Shown: in pieces, positions 28,919 to 37,391 of the stretch
Layout of the letters: each line of letters begins with the position of its first letter
How positions within the stretch are numbered: position 1 is the stretch's first letter
NCBI RefSeq assembly: GCF_039535475.1
Contig: NZ_BAAAXG010000026.1
Location: forward strand, 744,001-808,000
Reading direction: 5' to 3'
DNA: 64,000 nucleotides
Origin: Streptomyces showdoensis
GTDB taxonomy: Bacteria > Actinomycetota > Actinomycetes > Streptomycetales > Streptomycetaceae
Translations under genes and position numbers: made by a program
The notes under the pieces: model-generated
Database searches by the model: none
Seen by the model: the letters and a program-made list of their open reading frames with translations, nothing else
Told to the model about the DNA's origin: nothing

Positions 28919-29326
28919 TCAGGCCGCCACGCGGACGTTCGCGTTGACCCACTCGACGATGGAGCCGGTGGTCGCGCCGGGGGTGAAGATCTCGGCCACG
29001 CCCTTCTCCTTCAGCGGCGCGATGTCCGCCTCGGGGATGATCCCGCCGCCGAAGACCTTGATGTCCTCCGCGTCGCGCTCCTTCAGCAGTTCGAGGACCT
29101 TCACGAACAGCGTGTTGTGCGCGCCCGAGAGGATCGAGAGACCGATCGCGTCGGCGTCCTCCTGGATCGCGGTGTCCACGATCTGCTCGGGCGTCTGGTG
29201 GAGCCCGGTGTAGATGACCTCCATACCGGCGTCGCGCAGCGCCCGCGCGATCACCTTGGCCCCGCGATCGTGGCCGTCGAGACCCGGCTTGGCCACCACC
29301 ACTCGGATCGGACCGGTCACACCCAT
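28919..29326 (-). CDS. icmB: cobalamin-binding small subunit of isobutyryl-CoA mutase type
   Basis: Protein of 135 residues consisting only of the B12-binding domain: [17 protein letters not shown] carries the DxHxxG cobalt ligand motif (His at about 18), followed by [10 protein letters not shown] and [12 protein letters not shown]. This stand-alone form matches the small subunit of coenzyme B12-dependent isobutyryl-CoA mutase (IcmB), which pairs with a large catalytic subunit encoded elsewhere and interconverts isobutyryl-CoA and n-butyryl-CoA. A small subunit of a related mutase cannot be excluded. The start ATG at 29326 lies within a 224-base divergent region shared with a lipase gene. Confidence 0.88.
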   Translation of the reverse strand: MGVTGPIRVVVAKPGLDGHDRGAKVIARALRDAGMEVIYTGLHQTPEQIVDTAIQEDADAIGLSILSGAHNTLFVKVLELLKERDAEDIKVFGGGIIPEADIAPLKEKGVAEIFTPGATTGSIVEWVNANVRVAA

Positions 29327-29508
29327 CAGTGCCTCCACATGCGACCCCCGCGCCTGGCCGCGGGAAAGTGAACGAACGTTATCGCCAGCATCCCGCAAGC
29401 GGCCGTTTCGCGGTGGACAGCGAGGGGGAAATCACACGTGGGACATCGTTCGCTCCGCGGAGGAGCCGCCACGGGGTCGCCGTACCACCGCGCCGCCAGC
29501 CGCACGGC

Positions 29509-29544
29509 ACGGAGGTGCGGCGCACCTCCGTCCCGGGACGGAGG
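29509..29544 (+). promoter_or_regulatory. mutually exclusive hairpins over lipase RBS
   Basis: ACGGAGGTGCG (29509-29519) pairs with CGCACCTCCGT (29521-29531), 11 bp. CCTCCGTCCC (29525-29534) pairs with GGGACGGAGG (29535-29544), 10 bp. The two stems share CCTCCGT, so only one can form. The last ACGGAGG is the Shine-Dalgarno, six bases before the ATG at 29551. The second stem hides it and the first frees it. Confidence 0.5.
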
Positions 29545-29550
29545 CCGACG

Positions 29551-30354
29551 ATGGAGCTCACCCCCACCGAGGTCGCCGACCGTGTGAAGGCCGCCGCCCT
29601 GGAGCTCGCGGTCCTTGCCGGACACCTGGTCCTCTACCCCTCCGGGCTCGTCTCCGAACGCCGACCGCGCCGCCCCGCACCCGCCGGGGACGCCCCGGGC
29701 ACCGCCTCGAGCCGCCCGGTCGTGCTGCTGCACGGCTTCGTCGACAACCGCTCGGTCTTCGTCCTGCTGCGCCGGGCCCTGGCGCGGCACGGCCGTGACT
29801 GCGTCGAGTCGCTCAACTACTCCCCGCTCACCTGCGACCTGCGCACCGCCGCCGAGCTGCTCGGGCGCCGGGTGGCGGAGATCCAGGCCCGCACCGGGCA
29901 CGCCGAGGTCGACCTCGTGGGGCACAGCCTGGGCGGCCTGATCGCCCGCTATTACGTACAGCGGCTGGGCGGTGACGCCCGGGTGCGCACGCTGGTCATG
30001 CTGGGCACCCCGCACTCCGGCACCGGTTTCGTGCCGCTGGCCGACGCCCACCCGCTGGTGCGCCAGATGCGGCCGGGCTCGGAGGTGCTGCGCGAGCTGG
30101 CGGGGCCGGCGCCGGGCGTCCGGACCCGATTCGTGAGCTTCTGGAGCGAGCTGGACCAGGTGATGGTGCCGCCCGAGACGGCCCGTCTGGACCACCCGGA
30201 CCTGATCGTCCACAACGTGCGGGTGAGCGGCATCGGCCATCTCGCGCTGCCGGTGCACCCGACGGTCGCGGCCGGGATCCTCGACGCGCTGGACGACGGC
30301 GACCCGGCCGCCGGGGCCGCGGACACCGCGCCCGGGGCGAGCTCGGTGGCCTGA
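29551..30354 (+). CDS. alpha/beta hydrolase (lipase-like)
   Basis: Protein of 267 residues from the ATG at 29551. The nucleophile elbow GHSLGG (catalytic Ser) follows VDLV, and an oxyanion-hole segment VVLLHGFVDN precedes it. The catalytic His is probably in GIGHLALP near the C-terminus. The fold fits triacylglycerol lipases or esterases of the LipA/EstA class. An N-terminal hydrophobic stretch is short and not a clear signal peptide, so it may be cytoplasmic or membrane-associated. The 5' region has alternating hairpins covering the ribosome site. Confidence 0.85.
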   Translation: MELTPTEVADRVKAAALELAVLAGHLVLYPSGLVSERRPRRPAPAGDAPGTASSRPVVLLHGFVDNRSVFVLLRRALARHGRDCVESLNYSPLTCDLRTAAELLGRRVAEIQARTGHAEVDLVGHSLGGLIARYYVQRLGGDARVRTLVMLGTPHSGTGFVPLADAHPLVRQMRPGSEVLRELAGPAPGVRTRFVSFWSELDQVMVPPETARLDHPDLIVHNVRVSGIGHLALPVHPTVAAGILDALDDGDPAAGAADTAPGASSVA

Positions 30355-30361
30355 CCCACCG

Positions 30362-30427
30362 CCGCCCGGCCACCACCCAACCCCCGCCCGGCCACCACCC
30401 GGCCCCCGCCGGGCCACCACCCGACCC
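30362..30427. repeat. three tandem 22-bp repeats
   Basis: Three copies of a 22-base unit, consensus CCGCCSGGCCACCACCCRRC plus CC, at 30362-30383, 30384-30405 and 30406-30427, with a decayed fourth unit after them. They lie in the 293-base gap after the lipase. No function is apparent. Confidence 0.8.
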
Positions 30428-30572
30428 CCGCCGGGGCCCGCCCGACGGCGACCCGCACCCGCCCGACCACCGTTCTTCGAACGTTCCTCGAACACAGAGC
30501 CAAAGCTCTCTCCGCTACCCGCCGAAAGACGGCCGATTGCCCGTTTCCTGGCGGCTCGAAACCCGCGGAAGA

Positions 30573-30602
30573 TTGTCGGGCGCGCATACCGCCGGGTACA
30601 GT
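30573..30602 (+). promoter_or_regulatory. candidate promoter of M23 peptidase gene
   Basis: TTGTCG (30573-30578) and TACAGT (30597-30602) are spaced by 18 bases, with transcription expected about 40 bases before the GTG start. Confidence 0.45.
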
Positions 30603-30647
30603 CACGCCACTGCTTGACCCCCTGCTGCCGAGGCGAGAGAGAAGTTG

Positions 30648-32219
30648 GTGAACGACCAGCACCCCCACGCCGGGTACGTCGCGGACGGCACCCAGACCAC
30701 CGGGAGCTACACCGTCGACCCGCTGTTCGGCAGCTACGACGCAGGCTACGCGGCAGGTCACAGCGCAGGTCAGAGCACGTACGGCGAGTACGCCGAGCAC
30801 ACCGGCCACACGGACTACGCCGGCCACACCGACTACTCCGGGTACACCGGCTACGCCGACCCGAACGGGTACGCCGACCCGAACGCCTACGCCGGGCACA
30901 CCGAGCAGACCGGCCACTCCCCCTCGTGGGACACCGGTTCCTACGGCTCGTACACCGCCACCGGCCAGTGGGACGCCACCGCCTGGACCGAGGCCCAGCA
31001 GGCCGCCCCGTACGAGGCCGCGGCCTTCGCCACCACCGCGTACGACACCACCGGCCAGTGGACGACCCCGGGCTTCGAGACCGGCACCTACGACCTGGCC
31101 GCCGCGACCGCCTGGAACGAGGCACCCGCGACGCCCGAGCCGGTCGTCCCGCAGCAGTACACGCCGGGCTCCGAGCACACCGCCGAGTTCGAGTTCGACC
31201 TCGACGCCCACTCCGCCTCGCACGCCGAGCACGCGGACCACTCCGAGTACGCCGAGTACTCCGAGACCATGCAGGTCCCCGCGTACGACCTGGACGGTGG
31301 CTACGAGGCCGGCACGGCCGAGGAGACGGAGGCGGAGTCGGAGCGGCACGCCTTCCACGCCGCCGAGACCATGATCGGTCTCGAGGTCCTCCCGGAGAGC
31401 GCCCTCGGCGGCGCCGAAGAGCTCCCGCCCGTCGCCGGCCACCCCGTGCGCCGCTCCTCCGGCGGCAGCCGCGGCCGGCGCCGTACGCCCGCCAAGCGCT
31501 CCGCGCTCCTGACGGTCGCCGTCCCGTCCGCCTGCGTCATGGGCGTCGCCGGCATCGCCGCCGCCTCGGTCGCCGGGCTCGCCGACACCGGCGCGGAGAA
31601 CAAGACCGACACGACGGCCCTCGCCGCCGCCGACCCCGCCTCCGTCAAGCAGGTCGCCGCCAACACGAAGCTGGACACCCAGCTCGCCGCGCTCAGCGCC
31701 GACGCCCGCGACTTCGGCGACCGCGCCAGCCGCACCCAGGAGCGCATCGACCTGCGGCAGCGCCAGGACGCGGAGAAGAAGAAGCGCGAGGAGGAGGCGG
31801 CCCGCAAGGAGGCCCTGCGGCCCAAGTTCCTCCTCCCGGTCAAGCTGCACCAGCTCAGCGCCCGCTTCGGCCAGTCCGGCGTCAACTGGATGTCCGTGCA
31901 CACCGGCATCGACTTCCCCGTGCAGTACGGCACCCCGGTGATGGCCGCGACCGACGGCACCGTCCGCACCCAGTGGAACAGCGCCTACGGCAACATGGCG
32001 ATCGTGACCATGGAGGACGGCACCGAGACCTGGTACTGCCACCTCAGCAGCACCAAGATCCGCTCCGGCAAGGTCAAGGCCGGCGACGTCATCGCGTACT
32101 CCGGCAACTCCGGCAACTCCACCGGCCCGCACCTCCACTTCGAGGTCAGGCCCAACGGCGGCGCGGCGATCGACCCGCTGCCCTGGCTGCTCAGCCGCGG
32201 GCTCGACCCGACCAGCTGA
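30648..32219 (+). CDS. M23 peptidase with Tyr/His-rich cytoplasmic tail
   Basis: Protein of 523 residues from a GTG at 30648 (the TTG just before it is less likely), with GAGAGAGAAG upstream. The first 250 residues are low complexity, with short repeats such as GHTDYAGHTDYSGYTGYA and ADPNGYADPNAYAG. A basic stretch and a membrane helix (about 280-310, LLTVAVPSACVMGVAGIAAA) anchor the protein. A coiled coil (about 345-390, with KKKREEEAARKEA) leads to the M23 domain: HTGIDFPVQYGTPV supplies the His and Asp ligands and GPHLHFEV the HxH. The role is peptidoglycan endopeptidase, or a wall-hydrolase activator if inactive, though the metal ligands look intact. Confidence 0.88.
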   Translation: MNDQHPHAGYVADGTQTTGSYTVDPLFGSYDAGYAAGHSAGQSTYGEYAEHTGHTDYAGHTDYSGYTGYADPNGYADPNAYAGHTEQTGHSPSWDTGSYGSYTATGQWDATAWTEAQQAAPYEAAAFATTAYDTTGQWTTPGFETGTYDLAAATAWNEAPATPEPVVPQQYTPGSEHTAEFEFDLDAHSASHAEHADHSEYAEYSETMQVPAYDLDGGYEAGTAEETEAESERHAFHAAETMIGLEVLPESALGGAEELPPVAGHPVRRSSGGSRGRRRTPAKRSALLTVAVPSACVMGVAGIAAASVAGLADTGAENKTDTTALAAADPASVKQVAANTKLDTQLAALSADARDFGDRASRTQERIDLRQRQDAEKKKREEEAARKEALRPKFLLPVKLHQLSARFGQSGVNWMSVHTGIDFPVQYGTPVMAATDGTVRTQWNSAYGNMAIVTMEDGTETWYCHLSSTKIRSGKVKAGDVIAYSGNSGNSTGPHLHFEVRPNGGAAIDPLPWLLSRGLDPTS

Positions 32220-32235
32220 CACCCGCCGCCCACGA

Positions 32236-32275
32236 GGAAGGGGCCCCCGCCGGCATCCGGCAGGGGCCCCTTTCC
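32236..32275. terminator. bidirectional terminator
   Basis: AGGGGCCCC, an interior mismatch, GCCGG, a 4-base loop and the complement lie between the convergent M23 and pcrA genes. A short run of T follows on the plus strand. Confidence 0.8.
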
Positions 32276-32309
32276 CGTGGGCTTCCATGGGCTCCCGCGG
32301 GCGGGCGCC

Positions 32310-34760
32310 CTACAGCTTCTCGACCGGCGCGTAGCGCAGCAGGAGCCGCTTGGGCTTCTCGTCGCCGAAGTCGATCGTCGCCTGTGCGTCCGCGCCCACG
32401 CCCGTCACGGCCATGACGGTGCCCAGGCCGAACTGGTCGTGGGTGACCCGGTCGCCGACCTGGAGCGAGATCACCGGCTTGTCGCTGGTTCGCCGGGTGG
32501 CGAAGCCCGAGGGGCCGGAGCGGGCGCGCGAGGAGGACAGCGAGGAGGTGATCCCCGAGGTCGGCCCGGCGGGCTTGGCCATGGGGCCGGTCCGCTTCCA
32601 CTCCAGATACGCGGCGGGGATCTCCTCCAGGAAGCGCGAGGCCGGGTTGTACGAGGGCTGCCCCCAGGCGCTGCGCATCGCGGAACGGGTCAGGTAGAGC
32701 CGCTCGCGGGCGCGGGTGATGCCGACGTAGGCGAGGCGGCGCTCCTCCTCCAGCTCCTTGGTCTGTCCGAGCGCGCGCATGTGCGGGAAGACGCCGTCCT
32801 CCATGCCGGTGAGGAACACCACCGGGAACTCCAGGCCCTTGGCGGTGTGCAGGGTCATCAGGGTGATGACCCCGGAGCCCTCCTCGTCCTCGTCGGGGAT
32901 CTGGTCGGAGTCGGCGACGAGCGCGACCTTCTCCAGGAACTCGGCGAGGGTGGCGGGCTCCTCGCCGCGCTCCTGCTCGAACTCCAGGGCCACCGCGGCG
33001 AGTTCCTGGAGGTTCTCGATGCGGGTCTCGTCCTGCGGGTCGGTGGAGGCCTGCAGCTCGGCCAGGTACCCCGTCCGCTCCAGGACGGCCTCCAGGACCA
33101 CCGCCGGGCCGGCGCCCGACTCGGCGATGGTGCGCAGCTCCTCCATCAGCGTATTGAAGCGCTTGACGGCGTTGGCGGAGCGGGCCGCCATCCCGTACGC
33201 CTCGTCGACGCGCTTGAGGGCCTGCGGGAAGGTGATCTTCTCGCGCAGCGAGAGGGCGTCGATCATCGCCTCGGCGCGCTCGCCGATGCCCCGCTTGGGG
33301 ACGTTGAGGATGCGGCGCAGCGGCACGTTGTCCTCGGGGTTGGCGAGGACGCGCAGGTAGGCGAGGACGTCGCGGACCTCCTTGCGCTCGTAGAAGCGCA
33401 CGCCGCCGACGACCTTGTAGGGCAGTCCGACGCGGATGAAGATCTCTTCGAAGACGCGGGACTGGGCGTTGGTGCGATAGAAGACGGCGACGTCGCCGGC
33501 CTTGGCCGCGCCGGTGTCGGTGAGCCGGTCGATCTCGTCGGCGACGAACTGCGCCTCGTCGTGCTCGGTGTCCGCGACGTATCCGGTGATCTGCGCGCCG
33601 GCGCCCGCGTTGGTCCACAGGTTCTTGGGGCGGCGGGACTCGTTGCGCTCGATGACCGCGTTGGCGGCGGAGAGGATCGTCTGGGTGGAGCGGTAGTTCT
33701 GCTCCAGGAGGATCGTGGTCGCGTCCGGGTAGTCCTCCTCGAACTGGAGGATGTTGCGGATGGTCGCGCCGCGGAAGGCGTAGATCGACTGGTCGGCGTC
33801 GCCGACCACGCACAGCTCGGCCGGGCCGAGGTCCTCGTACCCGGTGCCGACGAGCTCGCGGACCAGGGTGTACTGGGCGTGGTTGGTGTCCTGGTACTCG
33901 TCGACGAGGACGTGGCGGAAGCGGCGGCGGTAGTGCTCGGCGACGTCCGGGAAGGCCTGGAGCAGGTGGACCGTCGTCATGATGATGTCGTCGAAGTCCA
34001 GCGCGTTGGCCTCGCGCAGCCGGGCCTGGTACATCCGGTAGGCCTCGGCGAGGGTCTTCTCGAAGCCGTCGGCCGCCTGGTCGGCGAAGGTCTCCTCGTC
34101 GATCAGCTCGTTCTTCAGGTTGGAGATCTTGGCGCTGAAGGACTTCGGCGGGAACTTCTTCGGGTCGAGGTCCAGGTCGCGGCAGACCAGCGCCATCAGG
34201 CGCTTGGAGTCGGCGGCGTCGTAGATCGAGAAGGACGAGGTGAAGCCGAGCCGCTTCGACTCGCGGCGCAGGATGCGGACGCACGCGCTGTGGAAGGTCA
34301 TGACCCACATGGCGTTGGCGCGCGGGCCGACCAGCTGCTCGACGCGCTCCTTCATCTCGCCGGCGGCCTTGTTGGTGAAGGTGATCGCCAGTATCTGGCC
34401 CGGGTGGACGTGCCGGGTGCCCAGGAGGTGGGCGATCCGGTGGGTGAGCACCCGGGTCTTGCCGGAGCCGGCGCCGGCCACGATGAGCAGCGGGGTGTCC
34501 GTGTGCACGACGGCGGCGCGCTGCTGCTCGTTCAGCCCGTCCAGGAGCGCGGCGGCGTCCACGACGGGCCGGTGGGCCCCGTCGCGGTAGTAGGCGTCCC
34601 GCGCGGGCGGAGGCGCGTCCCAGTGCTCCCCGAAGAGGGCGTGCGGAACCTCCTCCGCGGCCGGGGCGCCGTGCTCGTGGTCCTCGGGCGGGGGCGGGGG
34701 CTCCTCCGAGGAGTGGTTCTGGAGGCTCGCCAGGAAGCTGTCGTCAAAGAGGCTGCTCAT
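32310..34760 (-). CDS. pcrA: ATP-dependent DNA helicase PcrA/UvrD-like
   Basis: Superfamily 1 3'-5' helicase of 816 residues, involved in repair and replication restart. An N-terminal extension of about 70 residues precedes LNEQQRAAVVHTDTPLLIVA. Walker A is AGAGSGKT (about 95-102), followed by AITFTNKAAGEM (motif Ia), DEYQDTN (motif II, DExx), GDADQSIYAFRGA (motif III), LEQNYRST (motif IV) and VMTLHTAKGLEF-type motif V (LMTLHTAKGLEF) with AYVGITRARERL (motif VI). The C-terminal tail includes VGDRVTHDQFGLG, typical of actinobacterial PcrA. Identification is firm. The neighbour on the same strand is a small membrane protein. Confidence 0.97.
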   Translation of the reverse strand: MSSLFDDSFLASLQNHSSEEPPPPPEDHEHGAPAAEEVPHALFGEHWDAPPPARDAYYRDGAHRPVVDAAALLDGLNEQQRAAVVHTDTPLLIVAGAGSGKTRVLTHRIAHLLGTRHVHPGQILAITFTNKAAGEMKERVEQLVGPRANAMWVMTFHSACVRILRRESKRLGFTSSFSIYDAADSKRLMALVCRDLDLDPKKFPPKSFSAKISNLKNELIDEETFADQAADGFEKTLAEAYRMYQARLREANALDFDDIIMTTVHLLQAFPDVAEHYRRRFRHVLVDEYQDTNHAQYTLVRELVGTGYEDLGPAELCVVGDADQSIYAFRGATIRNILQFEEDYPDATTILLEQNYRSTQTILSAANAVIERNESRRPKNLWTNAGAGAQITGYVADTEHDEAQFVADEIDRLTDTGAAKAGDVAVFYRTNAQSRVFEEIFIRVGLPYKVVGGVRFYERKEVRDVLAYLRVLANPEDNVPLRRILNVPKRGIGERAEAMIDALSLREKITFPQALKRVDEAYGMAARSANAVKRFNTLMEELRTIAESGAGPAVVLEAVLERTGYLAELQASTDPQDETRIENLQELAAVALEFEQERGEEPATLAEFLEKVALVADSDQIPDEDEEGSGVITLMTLHTAKGLEFPVVFLTGMEDGVFPHMRALGQTKELEEERRLAYVGITRARERLYLTRSAMRSAWGQPSYNPASRFLEEIPAAYLEWKRTGPMAKPAGPTSGITSSLSSSRARSGPSGFATRRTSDKPVISLQVGDRVTHDQFGLGTVMAVTGVGADAQATIDFGDEKPKRLLLRYAPVEKL

Positions 34761-34841
34761 CGCCTCACGAGTCTAGGACGCCGCACCGACACTCCGCTGC
34801 CGCCTCCGGAAGTGACCGGAAAGGCCCGAGGTCACCCGAGG

Positions 34842-35195
34842 TCAGACCCAGAGGGTGGCGATGAAGATGTTGGCCATGGTGAGGCCGCCGACGGCGCCGA
34901 AGAGGGCCTTGTCGACCTTCTCCTCGTCGCGCTTGACGTAGACCAGGCCGAGGATCACGACGAGGACGGCCAGCTTGATGCCGACCTTGAGGTTGTTGAC
35001 CGTGTGGTCGTCGGCCTGGTTGAGCCCGACGAGGGCGATGCCGGTGACCAGCATGGTCAGGGCGCCGTGCAGCATCGCGGGCACGAAGCGGGCGGTGCCC
35101 GCGCCCATCGCCTTCATCTGGGTGAGGAAGCCGCCGAGGAGGCTGGCGATGCCGATGATGTGCAGGGCGACGAAGACATTGATGAGGACGTCCAT
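34842..35195 (-). CDS. small four-TM membrane protein
   Basis: Protein of 117 residues with four membrane helices (VLINVFVALHIIGIASLLGGF, then FVPAMLHGALTMLVTGIALVG, LAVLVVILGLVYV and FGAVGGLTMANIFIATLWV). The ATG at 35195 was chosen because earlier starts lack hydrophobic support. It ends about 80 bases before pcrA and is probably cotranscribed. I recognise a conserved streptomycete integral membrane protein of unknown role. Confidence 0.85.
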   Translation of the reverse strand: MDVLINVFVALHIIGIASLLGGFLTQMKAMGAGTARFVPAMLHGALTMLVTGIALVGLNQADDHTVNNLKVGIKLAVLVVILGLVYVKRDEEKVDKALFGAVGGLTMANIFIATLWV

Positions 35196-35538
35196 GGGGC
35201 GGAGCCTAACCGGGGCCATAGCACCGGCCTCCGGGCGGGTCCACCTTCTCCCGGGCTTCGGTCAGCGGCTGCCGCAAGCGCCGCCCGACCCTCCCCCGGG
35301 GTGAACGCGAGCGGTCGGGAAGCGCCAACTGACGCCAATAACGGTCAACCCGTCACCGCCCCACGGCGGCCAGGTTTAGCGTCCTCCCCCAGGTGACCGG
35401 CTCCCCACCACCGCCGCGTTCCGGCGGCTGCCGGTCACCCCCGCCGAGAAAGACCGGCGGCGGTCCGTCCCCCTGTGCGGACCGTCGCCGGCCCCGGCGG
35501 GCCGCGTCCCCCACAGGGAGAGGATGTGACCCGCCCTC
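35196..35538. other. intergenic: structured leader of NlpC/P60 gene
   Basis: This 343-base gap has two parts. The first (35196-35340) is GC-rich with no feature I can name. The second (35340-35538) probably carries the promoter (a TAGCGT -10 near 35378) and a strongly self-complementary leader, described separately. Confidence 0.6.
35392..35518 (+). promoter_or_regulatory. structured 5' leader with RBS-sequestering option
   Basis: Stem 1: GGTGACCGGC (35392-35401) pairs with GCCGGTCACC (35430-35439), enclosing a small stem CCGCCG/CGGCGG. Stem 2: CGGTCCG (35461-35467) pairs with CGGACCG (35478-35484), holding CCCTGTG (35471-35477) in its loop. That loop is complementary to CACAGGG (35512-35518) at the ribosome site GGGAGAGG. 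This gives a switchable leader for the wall-hydrolase gene. Confidence 0.4.
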
Positions 35539-36627
35539 GTGGCAGCGCACCGCAAGCCCAAGCAGTCCCCCTTCGGCGGCCAGGCGGCCCGCACGGCCGC
35601 CACGCTGGCCCTCGCCTCCGCGGCGACCGCGACCGTCTTCGAGGGCTCCGGGCACGCCGCGCCGCGGCCGACCCCCGCCCAGGTCAAGAGCGAGGTCGAC
35701 CGGCTCTACGAGCAGGCCGAGGTCGCCACCGAGAAGTACAACGGGGCGAAGGAGAAGGCGGACCGGGCCCGGGCGGCCTTCGACGGGCTGCGCGACGAGG
35801 CGGCCCGCAGGACCGAGCGGCTGAACCGGTCCCGCGACGCGCTGGGCGCGGTCGCCGCCGCGCAGTACCGCTCCGGGGGACTCGACCCGGCCATCCAGCT
35901 CGCCCTGACCTCCGACCCGGACCAGTACCTGGAGCGGGCCTCGCTGGCCGAGAAGGCCGGCGACCGGCAGGCCGCCGCCGTCACCGCCGTACGCCGTGAG
36001 CTGGCGGCCGTACGGCAGCTCCGCAGCGAGTCGGAGGGGCGGCTGCGGGAGCTGCGGACGCAGGAGGCGGAGCTGCGGCGGCAGAAGGCGACCGTGCAGG
36101 GGAAGCTGGACGCGGCGCGGGCGCTGCTCGCCCGGCTCGGCGCCGAGGAGCGGGCCCGGTACGAGGCGGCCGTCGCCGCCGGCGGGCACGGCGGGGCCGA
36201 CGGGCACGGCGGCCCGTCCGCCCCGGTGGCCAGGGCGGACCGCTCCTCGGCGAACCGCGGGCCCGTCACGGCACCGAACGCGCGCGCCGCCGAGGCCATC
36301 GCCTTCGCCCAGGCCCAGCTCGGCAAGCCCTACGTCTGGGGGGCCACCGGGCCCTCCGCCTACGACTGCTCCGGGCTCACCCAGGCGGCCTGGCGCGCGG
36401 CCGGGGTCTCACTGCCCCGCACCACGTACACCCAGATCAACGCCGGCCGCCGGGTCTCCCGATCCGAGCTGGCCCCGGGCGACCTGGTCTTCTTCTACTC
36501 CGGGATCAGCCACGTCGGCCTCTACATCGGCGGCGGCCAGATGATCCACGCGCCCCGGCCGGGCGCCCCGGTCCGGATCGCCCCCATCGACGAGATGCCG
36601 TTCGCGGGCGCGACCCGGGTGGGGTGA
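35539..36627 (+). CDS. secreted NlpC/P60 peptidoglycan hydrolase
   Basis: Protein of 362 residues from a GTG; GGGAGAGG lies about 16 bases upstream, longer than usual, but MAAHRKPKQ is the N-terminus I recall for this family. A signal peptide with a long basic n-region covers residues 1-40 (cleavage near HAA-P). A coiled coil of about 150 residues follows. The NlpC/P60 domain starts about residue 255: PYVWGATGPSAYDCSGL contains the catalytic Cys, and SHVGLYIGGGQMIHAP the catalytic His. It should cleave D-Glu-diaminopimelate bonds in the wall. Confidence 0.92.
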   Translation: MAAHRKPKQSPFGGQAARTAATLALASAATATVFEGSGHAAPRPTPAQVKSEVDRLYEQAEVATEKYNGAKEKADRARAAFDGLRDEAARRTERLNRSRDALGAVAAAQYRSGGLDPAIQLALTSDPDQYLERASLAEKAGDRQAAAVTAVRRELAAVRQLRSESEGRLRELRTQEAELRRQKATVQGKLDAARALLARLGAEERARYEAAVAAGGHGGADGHGGPSAPVARADRSSANRGPVTAPNARAAEAIAFAQAQLGKPYVWGATGPSAYDCSGLTQAAWRAAGVSLPRTTYTQINAGRRVSRSELAPGDLVFFYSGISHVGLYIGGGQMIHAPRPGAPVRIAPIDEMPFAGATRVG

Positions 36628-36633
36628 GCGGCC

Positions 36634-36658
36634 GGGGCCCGATCCGGGAGGCGGGCCC
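36634..36658. terminator. weak hairpin between convergent genes
   Basis: GGGCCCG pairs with CGGGCCC across a 10-base loop, between the NlpC/P60 gene and the response-regulator gene. Confidence 0.4.
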
Positions 36659-36680
36659 GGCATGATCCGAAGGACAGGGC

Positions 36681-37391
36681 CTAGACCAGGCGGCGGGCGG
36701 TCGCCCAGCGGGTCAGCTCGTGCCGGTTGGAGAGCTGCAGCTTGCGCAGCACCGCCGAGACGTGGGACTCGACCGTCTTCACCGAGATGAAGAGCTGCTT
36801 GGCGATCTCCTTGTACGCGTAGCCCCGGGCGATCAGCCGCAGCACCTCCCGCTCCCGCTGGGTCAGCCGGTCCAGGTCCTCGTCCACGGGCGGCGCGTCC
36901 GTCGAGGCGAAGGCGTCGAGGACGAAGCCCGCGAGGCGCGGGGAGAAGACGGCGTCGCCCTCCTGGACCCGGAAGATCGAGTCGACCAGGTCCGTGCCGG
37001 TGATCGTCTTGGTGACATAGCCGCGGGCGCCGCCCCGGATCACCCCGATCACGTCCTCGGCCGCGTCGGAGACCGACAGCGCCAGGAAGCGCACCGGGTC
37101 CTGCGCGGCCGCCATCAGGCTCGCGCAGCGGCGCAGCACCTCGACGCCGCCGCCGCCCGGCAGGTGCACGTCGAGGAGGACGACCTCGGGGCGGGTGGCG
37201 GTGATCACCGTCACCGCCTGGTCGACGTCGGCGGCCTCGCCGACCACCTCGACGCCGGTCACGTCGGTCCGGCCGATCTCGGCCTGCACCCCGGTGCGGA
37301 ACATCCGGTGGTCGTCGACGAGCACGACCCGCACCCGGCGCTCCGTGCCCTGCTCCGCCGCCCCGCTCCCGGTCCCGGTCCCGTCGCTCAT
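36681..37391 (-). CDS. NarL/LuxR-family response regulator
   Basis: Protein of 236 residues. The receiver domain has VVLVDDHRMFRTGV (acidic pair) and the phosphoacceptor Asp74 in VVLLDVHLPGG, with Lys in VTKTITG. The C-terminal LuxR helix-turn-helix covers about residues 175-230 (LTQREREVLRLIARGYAYKE, then IAKQLFISVKTVESHV). The start ATG overlaps the histidine-kinase stop (ATGA), a classic coupled two-component pair. Target genes are unknown, but the PspC domain of its kinase and the divergent PspC gene point to envelope stress. Confidence 0.95.
   Translation of the reverse strand: MSDGTGTGSGAAEQGTERRVRVVLVDDHRMFRTGVQAEIGRTDVTGVEVVGEAADVDQAVTVITATRPEVVLLDVHLPGGGGVEVLRRCASLMAAAQDPVRFLALSVSDAAEDVIGVIRGGARGYVTKTITGTDLVDSIFRVQEGDAVFSPRLAGFVLDAFASTDAPPVDEDLDRLTQREREVLRLIARGYAYKEIAKQLFISVKTVESHVSAVLRKLQLSNRHELTRWATARRLV

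Noticed and set aside
35340..35538. c-di-AMP (ydaO-type) riboswitch
   Set aside because: The gene class fits but I could not find the conserved internal motifs. It is reported only as a structured leader.
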